Origin: Bacteroidales bacterium UBA2716
GTDB lineage: Bacteria; Bacteroidota; Bacteroidia; Bacteroidales; UBA932
Direction of reading: 5' to 3'
Assembly: GCA_002354005.1 (NCBI GenBank)
Contig: DEKS01000030.1
Location: 10,577 to 28,050, forward strand
Length of the DNA stretch: 17,474 nucleotides
Below are positions 12,533 through 17,474 of the stretch, in pieces. The translations under genes and the position numbers were made by a program. Within the stretch, counting starts at the first letter, position 1. Each line of letters begins with the position of its first letter. A model generated the notes under the pieces. The model worked only from the letters and a program-made list of their open reading frames with translations, was not told the DNA's origin and did no database searches.

Positions 12533-14398
12533 ATGGAATTAAGGATATTACCCAAAACTATTGCCGATATGATTGCGGCGGGAGAGGTGGTTCAGCGCCC
12601 CGCTTCCGTGGTAAAAGAGCTCATGGAGAACGCCGTGGATGCCGGCGCGACGGACATCAAGGTGGTTATTGCCGATGCCGGCCGCACGCTTATCCAGGTG
12701 ATCGACAACGGCTGCGGCATGACTCCGGACGACGCCGTCTTGTGCTTTGAGCGGCATGCCACCAGTAAGCTTGCATCGGCAGAAGACCTGCACCATATCC
12801 TTACCTTCGGCTTCCGCGGAGAGGCGCTGGCCTCCATTGCCGCCGTGGCGGAAGTGACCCTTCGCACCCGCATTGCCAGCGAAGAAGCCGGCGTAGAGGT
12901 GCTTATGGCCGGTTCCGAGAACAAAGGCACGCGCGAAGTGAGCTGCCCGGTAGGCACCAATATCGCCGTCCGGAACCTCTTTTACAACATCCCCGCGCGA
13001 CGAAAATTCCTCAAGAGCGACAACGTGGAGCTCCGGCACATTGTGGAAGAGTTCCAGCGCGTGGCCCTCACCCGGCCGGACATTGCCTTCTCGCTCACCC
13101 ACAACGGGCGCGAGATCCATGTGGTCAAGGCCACCCAAAGCTTCAAGTTCCGCATCCAGGACCTGCTGGGGACGGGACTCATTGGCGAGCTCATGGACAT
13201 TGAGGCCACCACGTCCATTGCCACCCTGCGGGGCTATGTAGGCAAGCCGGAAAGCGCCCGCAAGGCGCTGGGCAACCAGTTCTTCTTTGTGAACGGCCGC
13301 TACTTCCGCAGCCCCTACCTGCACAAGGCCGTGATGAAGGCCTATGAAAACCTGATTCCGGAAGGCAGCACGCCTTCCTACTTCATTTACCTGGACGTAG
13401 ATCCGGGCACGGTGGATGTGAACATTCATCCCACCAAGGCGGAAATCAAGTTCGAGGAAGAGTCCCTGCTGTTCCAGACGGTATTTGCGGCCGTGAAAGA
13501 GGCCATGGGCCGCGCCAGCGTGGCGGGCTCCATTGAGTTCGACAACCCGGAGGCGCGGGACATTCCCGTGATGGGGACGCAGTTCCGGGAGTACAGGCCC
13601 TCCAGCACCCCCACGGTGGGGGTGGATTGGAATTACAATCCGTTTGAGCAGGCGGAGGGAGGAGATACACTCGGCCCTGCGGGCCTCGGTATGACAGAAA
13701 AGGGCCTCGAAATGACAGGGATGCCCGGTCAGGCCGGGCATGACGGTGGGTTTCCCGGGTATGACGGTGGGACGAGGAGATACACGGACCCGAACCCCAA
13801 CTACGGGGCGCTGTTCGAGGACCGGACGCTGCCCACGGCACAGGTGCTCGTGGTCCAAGGCCGGTTTATCCTCACCCAAAGCGCCAGCGGCATCATGGTG
13901 GTGCACATCCGGCGGGCACGGGAACGCCTCCTCACGGATCGCTTCCTGAAGGCCCTCCGGGAAAACGCCCACGTGACGCAAACCGCCCTGTTCCCCGTGC
14001 AGGTGAACGTGGGCGTAGAAGGCCGCCTCACCCTGGACGAGCACGCAGAAACCCTCCGCCGCCTGGGCTTCGACCTGGTGCCCTTCGGACCGGATACCAT
14101 TGCCGTAAACGGCGTTCCGGAAGGGTACAGCGCCGATGCCTCTACCGTGCAAACCATGGTGCAGGACATCCTGCTCATCCTCTCGGACGACACCCAGGCG
14201 CTGCCGGAGGTGATGGAGCAGTCCCTGGCGCAGAAGTTCGCCGTGCTGGGCGCTTCCGTAGGCGCCCGCCTGAGCTCCCCGCTGGAGGCCCAGCGCCTGG
14301 TAGACGCCCTCCTGCAAAGTGAAAACCCCGAATTTACCGCTGCCGGACGGCGGATTATCGCCATCGTCCCGGCCGATGAAATTGAAAAACGATTCTAA
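12533..14398 (+). CDS. mutL: DNA mismatch repair protein MutL
   Basis: A 621-residue MutL. The N-terminal GHKL ATPase is complete: ELMENAVDAGA (29-39, catalytic Glu32 and Asn33 region), DNGCGM (58-63), RHATSK (74-79) and GFRGEAL (93-99). The linker contains a Gly-rich segment (about residues 376-418) encoded by palindromic repeats, described separately. The C-terminal dimerisation domain runs from about 430 to 621. Where many MutL proteins have the endonuclease motif DQHxxxE, this one has HIRRARERLL (458-467), and the late CPHGRP-type metal motif reads AAGRR (603-607). It therefore looks unable to nick DNA, as in MutH-dependent MutL. MutL links mismatch recognition by MutS to strand removal. 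The rhomboid gene starts on the base after the stop, so the two are probably co-transcribed. Confidence 0.96.
   Translation: MELRILPKTIADMIAAGEVVQRPASVVKELMENAVDAGATDIKVVIADAGRTLIQVIDNGCGMTPDDAVLCFERHATSKLASAEDLHHILTFGFRGEALASIAAVAEVTLRTRIASEEAGVEVLMAGSENKGTREVSCPVGTNIAVRNLFYNIPARRKFLKSDNVELRHIVEEFQRVALTRPDIAFSLTHNGREIHVVKATQSFKFRIQDLLGTGLIGELMDIEATTSIATLRGYVGKPESARKALGNQFFFVNGRYFRSPYLHKAVMKAYENLIPEGSTPSYFIYLDVDPGTVDVNIHPTKAEIKFEEESLLFQTVFAAVKEAMGRASVAGSIEFDNPEARDIPVMGTQFREYRPSSTPTVGVDWNYNPFEQAEGGDTLGPAGLGMTEKGLEMTGMPGQAGHDGGFPGYDGGTRRYTDPNPNYGALFEDRTLPTAQVLVVQGRFILTQSASGIMVVHIRRARERLLTDRFLKALRENAHVTQTALFPVQVNVGVEGRLTLDEHAETLRRLGFDLVPFGPDTIAVNGVPEGYSADASTVQTMVQDILLILSDDTQALPEVMEQSLAQKFAVLGASVGARLSSPLEAQRLVDALLQSENPEFTAAGRRIIAIVPADEIEKRF
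13659..13785 (+). repeat. Palindromic repeat cluster inside the mutL reading frame
   Basis: The 12-bp direct repeat GAGGAGATACAC bounds the cluster at 13659-13670 and 13774-13785. Inside are the hairpins GGCCC/GGGCC (13673-13677, 13681-13685) and ATGCCCGG/CCGGGCAT (13721-13728, 13734-13741). The pentamer ATGAC appears four times (13691, 13712, 13740, 13761). It encodes about 40 Gly-rich residues of the MutL linker with no stop or frameshift. It resembles mobile GC-rich palindromes such as those that enter coding genes in Rickettsia. Confidence 0.75.
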
Positions 14399-15052
14399 AT
14401 GGCCAATCCGCTTGAAAATATCCCGGTTGTAACCCGCAACCTGCTGTATGTGAACGTGATTATGTTCGTGGCAACCCTCATTAACCCCGCGTTCATGAAG
14501 GACACCTTTGCCATGGCCTTCCCGCTGAGCACCGAATTCCGCTGGTGGCAGCCCGTCACCCACATGTTCATGCACGACGGCTTCATGCACATCTTCTTCA
14601 ACATGTACTCCCTGGTGATGTTCGGCATGGTGGTGGAACGGGCCCTGGGCACCAAAAAGTTCATCTGGTTCTACCTCATCACCGGTTTTGGCGCCGTGCT
14701 GCTGCATACGGGTGTGGAGTTCCTGGAGGTGCAGCAACTGTTGGCCAAATACCCCGGGGTATCGGCCCAAAGCATTTACAACAGCATCCCGGGCGTGTTG
14801 GGCGCATCGGGCGCCGTGTATGGCGTGCTGGTGGCGTTTGCCATGCTGTATCCAGAGGCCAAACTGACACTCATTTTCCCGCCCATCACGCTGGATGCCA
14901 AGTGGTGGGTGATTATTTTCATCGGCATTGAACTGCTTACCGGCATTACGGGCACGCAGATGGGTGTGGCGCATTTTGCCCACCTGGGCGGTGCGCTGTT
15001 TGGCTGGCTGCTCATCCGCTACTGGCGCAAAAGCGGCAAACTGTACAGATAA
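14399..15052 (+). CDS. Rhomboid family intramembrane serine protease
   Basis: A 217-residue rhomboid with about six membrane segments. The Ser-His dyad is Ser137 in GASGAVYG (135-142) and His195 in HFAHLGGALFG (192-202). The upstream HDGFMHIFFNMYSL (59-72) carries the His64/Asn68 oxyanion-stabilising pair. WWQPVTHMFMH (49-59) is the usual loop before it. Rhomboids cleave single-pass membrane proteins within or near the bilayer. The substrate in Bacteroidetes is generally unknown. The ATG follows the mutL stop with no gap, and the next gene starts directly after this stop, so mutL, rhomboid and the EEP gene form a tight operon. The gene is intact. Confidence 0.95.
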   Translation: MANPLENIPVVTRNLLYVNVIMFVATLINPAFMKDTFAMAFPLSTEFRWWQPVTHMFMHDGFMHIFFNMYSLVMFGMVVERALGTKKFIWFYLITGFGAVLLHTGVEFLEVQQLLAKYPGVSAQSIYNSIPGVLGASGAVYGVLVAFAMLYPEAKLTLIFPPITLDAKWWVIIFIGIELLTGITGTQMGVAHFAHLGGALFGWLLIRYWRKSGKLYR

Positions 15053-16132
15053 ATGGCCAAAACGGAGAAAAAGCAGCGGCACTGGCTGTCGCATTTGTCG
15101 TTCGGCACCGTTTCCCTGGTGCTGAGCGCGCTGCTGGTGCTTGCCTATCTCTCCGTAGTGGTGGACCCTGCCAAGGCATGGTTCTTCACGCTCTTTGGGC
15201 TGCTCTACCCGCTGGTGCTGCCGGCTACGGTGCTGCTGTTCGTGTGGTCGCTGCTGAGACGTTCCCACATGCGCCTCCTGCTAGCTCTGGTGCTGCTGCC
15301 GTCGCTGTTTGTTTTTGGCCGATATGTCCAGATTCGCCGCTCTACGCCCACGGAAGAAGGCCCCTTGAAGGTGGTTTCTTACAACGTGGGACTGTTTGCA
15401 CACGGACCTGCCGGAAGCGACCGGCTAGTGCTGGCCGATTCCGTGAGCCGCTGGCTGCGGGCCCAGGACGCGGACCTCATTTGCCTGCAGGAGTTTTACC
15501 TTCCCAACGAGGTGTCCATGGATAAGTGGATCAAGAGCCACTTCCCCGGCTACAAGGCTGAGTACTATGTATTTACGGGCTCCCGGGGTGCCTTTGGCAA
15601 CCTCACGCTCTCCCGCCGGAGGGTGGTGGACAAGGGGAAAATCAATTTTGAACATTCCACCAACCTGGCCCTGTGGACCGACGTAAAACTGGACAGTGCA
15701 ACAGTGCGCATCTATAACTGTCACTTTGAGAGTTACAACATTTCCCTGTCCAATCTGGTAAAAAAGGCCGGCGCCGTGGAAGAGACCGAGCGCAAGATGC
15801 GCCGCTCCATCACCGAACGCCCCAAACAGGTGGCGGAGGTGATGCGCGGGGTGGACAGCGCCCCGGTGCAGTCGCTGGTGCTGGGGGATTTCAACGACAA
15901 TCCCCTCTCTTACACCTACTTCCGCCTGCTGCGCGGCCGCCACGACAGCTTTACCAAGGCCGGCAGGGGCTTTGGCGCCACCTACCGCACCCTCTGGCCG
16001 CTGCTGCGCATCGACTATATCTTGTATCCACCTGGCCTTGAGGCCGTTACCTATATCGTCCCGCACGTAAATTACTCGGACCATTACCCTATTATCGCCA
16101 CCTATCATGAAACCGGAAGAAATACTCGCTGA
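15053..16132 (+). CDS. Membrane-anchored endonuclease/exonuclease/phosphatase (EEP) family protein
   Basis: A 359-residue protein. The N-terminal part has three hydrophobic segments (about 18-36, 43-66 and 74-92). A soluble EEP domain then runs from about 103 to the end. Catalytic EEP motifs are visible: VVSYNVGLF (start of domain, Asn), LICLQEFY (metal-binding Glu), IYNCHFES (His), VLGDFNDNP (Asp and Asn), RIDYIL and SDHYPII (terminal Asp-His). EEP enzymes cleave phosphodiesters in nucleic acids, phospholipids or sugar phosphates; the substrate cannot be told from sequence. The membrane anchor suggests action on the outer face of the inner membrane. It starts on the base after the rhomboid stop and overlaps tsaC by 26 bases, a strong sign of co-transcription. 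Confidence 0.9.
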   Translation: MAKTEKKQRHWLSHLSFGTVSLVLSALLVLAYLSVVVDPAKAWFFTLFGLLYPLVLPATVLLFVWSLLRRSHMRLLLALVLLPSLFVFGRYVQIRRSTPTEEGPLKVVSYNVGLFAHGPAGSDRLVLADSVSRWLRAQDADLICLQEFYLPNEVSMDKWIKSHFPGYKAEYYVFTGSRGAFGNLTLSRRRVVDKGKINFEHSTNLALWTDVKLDSATVRIYNCHFESYNISLSNLVKKAGAVEETERKMRRSITERPKQVAEVMRGVDSAPVQSLVLGDFNDNPLSYTYFRLLRGRHDSFTKAGRGFGATYRTLWPLLRIDYILYPPGLEAVTYIVPHVNYSDHYPIIATYHETGRNTR

Positions 16133-16700
16133 GGCCTTGCGCGTCGTGCGCGAAGGCGGTACTGTTCTTTACCCCACGGACACCGTCTGGGGGCTGGGCT
16201 GCGACGCCACCAACGCTGCTGCCGTTGCCCGCATTTTTGAGATCAAGCAGCGGTCCGATTCCAAAAGCCTGGTGCTGTTGGCATCGGACCTGGACATGGT
16301 GGCTAAATACGTGAAGGAGATTCCCTCCATTGCCGTGGACCTGGTGGAGGTGAACGATGCGCCAATGACCATTATTTACCCCGGTGCCATTTGCTCGGAA
16401 ACGGGCGATAAATGGCACCTGGCGGCGTCCTGCGTGGCCGCGGACGGCACCGTGGGCATCCGCATTCCGCTGGCTCCCTGGTGCCAACAGCTGGTATTCA
16501 AGCTGGGACGGCCGCTGGTTTCGACATCGGCCAATATTTCCGGCGAACCCACGCCGCAGCGCTTCTCCGACATTCCGCAGGAGATTAAGGATGCCGTGGA
16601 TTTTGTTGTGCCGCCGTCCGTGGATACGGCCTCTACCGGCCGCGCGTCGCAGATTCTCAAGGTGGGCCTCCGCGGAGAGATTGAAATTATCCGAAAATAG
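16107..16700 (+). CDS. tsaC: Threonylcarbamoyl-AMP synthase (Sua5/YciO/YrdC family)
   Basis: A 197-residue YrdC-domain protein. It makes threonylcarbamoyl-AMP from threonine, bicarbonate and ATP, the first step of the t6A37 modification of ANN-decoding tRNAs. Motifs are VLYPTDTVWGLGCDA (20-34), KQRSDSKSL (47-55, basic residues of the nucleotide site), VGIRIP, and STSANISGE (139-147). The length matches the single-domain TsaC/YciO form without the Sua5 C-terminal domain, so a YciO-like role cannot be fully excluded. The start overlaps the EEP gene by 26 bases. MKPEEILAEAL begins the normal N-terminal helix. The rsmE start follows 3 bases after its stop. Confidence 0.92.
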   Translation: MKPEEILAEALRVVREGGTVLYPTDTVWGLGCDATNAAAVARIFEIKQRSDSKSLVLLASDLDMVAKYVKEIPSIAVDLVEVNDAPMTIIYPGAICSETGDKWHLAASCVAADGTVGIRIPLAPWCQQLVFKLGRPLVSTSANISGEPTPQRFSDIPQEIKDAVDFVVPPSVDTASTGRASQILKVGLRGEIEIIRK

Positions 16701-16703
16701 GCC

Positions 16704-17459
16704 ATGGAGCTGTTCTACGCATATGAGGTGAGCGGCGGCGTCTGTTATTTGGATGCCGAGGAAAGCGGGCACTGCGTGCGTGTGCTGCGGCACCGGGCCG
16801 GGGACCCGATTGACGTCATCGACGGCCTGGGCACGCTGTACCACTGTTCGCTGGTGGACGATGCCCCCAAGGGGGCGCAAGCGCAGGTGCTTTCCACCGT
16901 TCCGGGCTTTGGCGGGCACCCGTACCACCTTACGCTGGGCTGCTGCCCCACCAAGAACAACGACCGCTTCGAGTGGTTCGTAGAAAAGGCCACGGAGCTG
17001 GGGGTCGATGACCTTGTCCCGCTCATTGGCGAGCGCTCCGAACGGCGCGTGTACAAGACCGAGCGGGCGCAGCGCATCGCCCTGTCCGCCACCAAACAGT
17101 CGCTCAAGGCGCGGATTCCCGCCGTATGGGAGCCGCTGAGCGTCAAGTCCTTCTTGGAGATGGCCCATCAGGGTGACGGGGAGGTTGTGCCCGGCGGCGA
17201 CCGGGCATCTCTCAAGCTCATCGCCTACTGCTTCGAGGAGGCCTCCGCGCCGCGAATCAGCATCCGGGAGGCCCTGGCTGGGTTTACCGGGACCGATGTG
17301 ACGGTGTTAATCGGCCCGGAAGGAGATTTTTCGCCGGAGGAAGCCCGCCTGGCGCTTCGCTGCGGCTACGTACCCGTGCACCTGGGCGCTTCCCGCCTGC
17401 GCACGGAGACCGCCGCCGTCACCGCCGCCGCAGCCGTGTACTTCCGCTACATGCAGTAG
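16704..17459 (+). CDS. rsmE: 16S rRNA (uracil(1498)-N(3))-methyltransferase
   Basis: A 251-residue RsmE, a SPOUT-class methyltransferase that methylates U1498 of 16S rRNA in the assembled 30S subunit using S-adenosylmethionine. Visible parts are an N-terminal PUA-like domain (about 1-70), FEWFVEKATELGVDDLVPL (89-107), ATKQSLKARIPAV (129-141), and the knot motifs LIGPEGDFSPEE (202-213) and HLGASRLRTETA (226-237). Residues about 156-170 (QGDGEVVPGGDRASL) are an extra loop encoded by a GC-rich palindrome, in a variable place before the SAM-binding knot, so activity is probably kept. The length is slightly above what I expect for the family, consistent with that insertion. It is the last gene of the run; only 15 bases follow. 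Confidence 0.95.
   Translation: MELFYAYEVSGGVCYLDAEESGHCVRVLRHRAGDPIDVIDGLGTLYHCSLVDDAPKGAQAQVLSTVPGFGGHPYHLTLGCCPTKNNDRFEWFVEKATELGVDDLVPLIGERSERRVYKTERAQRIALSATKQSLKARIPAVWEPLSVKSFLEMAHQGDGEVVPGGDRASLKLIAYCFEEASAPRISIREALAGFTGTDVTVLIGPEGDFSPEEARLALRCGYVPVHLGASRLRTETAAVTAAAAVYFRYMQ
17171..17213 (+). repeat. Palindromic repeat inside the rsmE reading frame
   Basis: TGCCCGG (17188-17194) pairs perfectly with CCGGGCA (17201-17207) around a 6-nt loop. GGTGACGGGGAGG precedes it and TCTC follows. The palindrome core and the preceding TGAC(A/G)GGGA match the element in mutL (13712-13741). It encodes about 14 residues of RsmE. Confidence 0.65.
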
Positions 17460-17474
17460 CCGGCCTGTCTCCCT

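Overview
The window looks like chromosome of a GC-rich member of the Bacteroidales. The evidence is recurring TATCTTTG-type -7 promoter elements (the Bacteroidetes TAnnTTTG box, several with a TTTG -33 partner), the near absence of strong Shine-Dalgarno sites, and family content typical of that order (DUF2490, DUF4956, Cthe_2159-type lipoproteins, a RadA/MutL/rhomboid/TsaC/RsmE housekeeping run). No genus can be assigned from the sequence alone.

Region 1 (1-7037) is an envelope locus on the + strand. It opens with the tail of a LytTR-type regulator, followed by a short intergenic region with two 11-bp direct repeats one 21-bp period apart that could be its operator. Next come two tandem paralogous lipoproteins of the Cthe_2159 (DUF4353) beta-helix carbohydrate-binding family, a small secreted YD-repeat-like protein, a VTC-domain (triphosphate-tunnel, polyphosphate-polymerase-like) protein, a DUF4956 five-helix membrane protein and a DUF2490 outer-membrane beta-barrel. 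Overlapping stops and starts couple the last three genes. I read this as one regulated cell-surface system spanning inner membrane, outer membrane and surface. Its function is not established, and it is the best candidate in the window for an undescribed system.

Region 2 (7038-8427) holds a small Cys-rich lipoprotein with a strong promoter and terminator, ispF (isoprenoid pathway) expressed from a nearly leaderless promoter, and a convergent small helical protein. Region 3 (8428-10025, - strand) is a hipBA toxin-antitoxin pair of visibly lower GC than its surroundings, with a complete Bacteroidetes promoter. It looks horizontally acquired.

Region 4 (10026-10664) has no credible gene. It contains a structured repeat of about 180 bp present twice in direct orientation, with a third related hairpin between the copies.

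Region 5 (10665-17459, + strand) is a housekeeping run: radA, a small conserved membrane protein, a 121-bp element bounded by a perfect 22-bp inverted repeat, then mutL, a rhomboid protease, a membrane-anchored EEP-family phosphodiesterase/nuclease, tsaC and rsmE, tightly packed or overlapping. Both mutL and rsmE carry a GC-rich palindromic repeat (core TGCCCGG...CCGGGCA) inside the reading frame, in regions that tolerate extra residues. These resemble protein-coding palindromic elements. The MutL C-terminal domain also lacks recognisable endonuclease metal-site residues.
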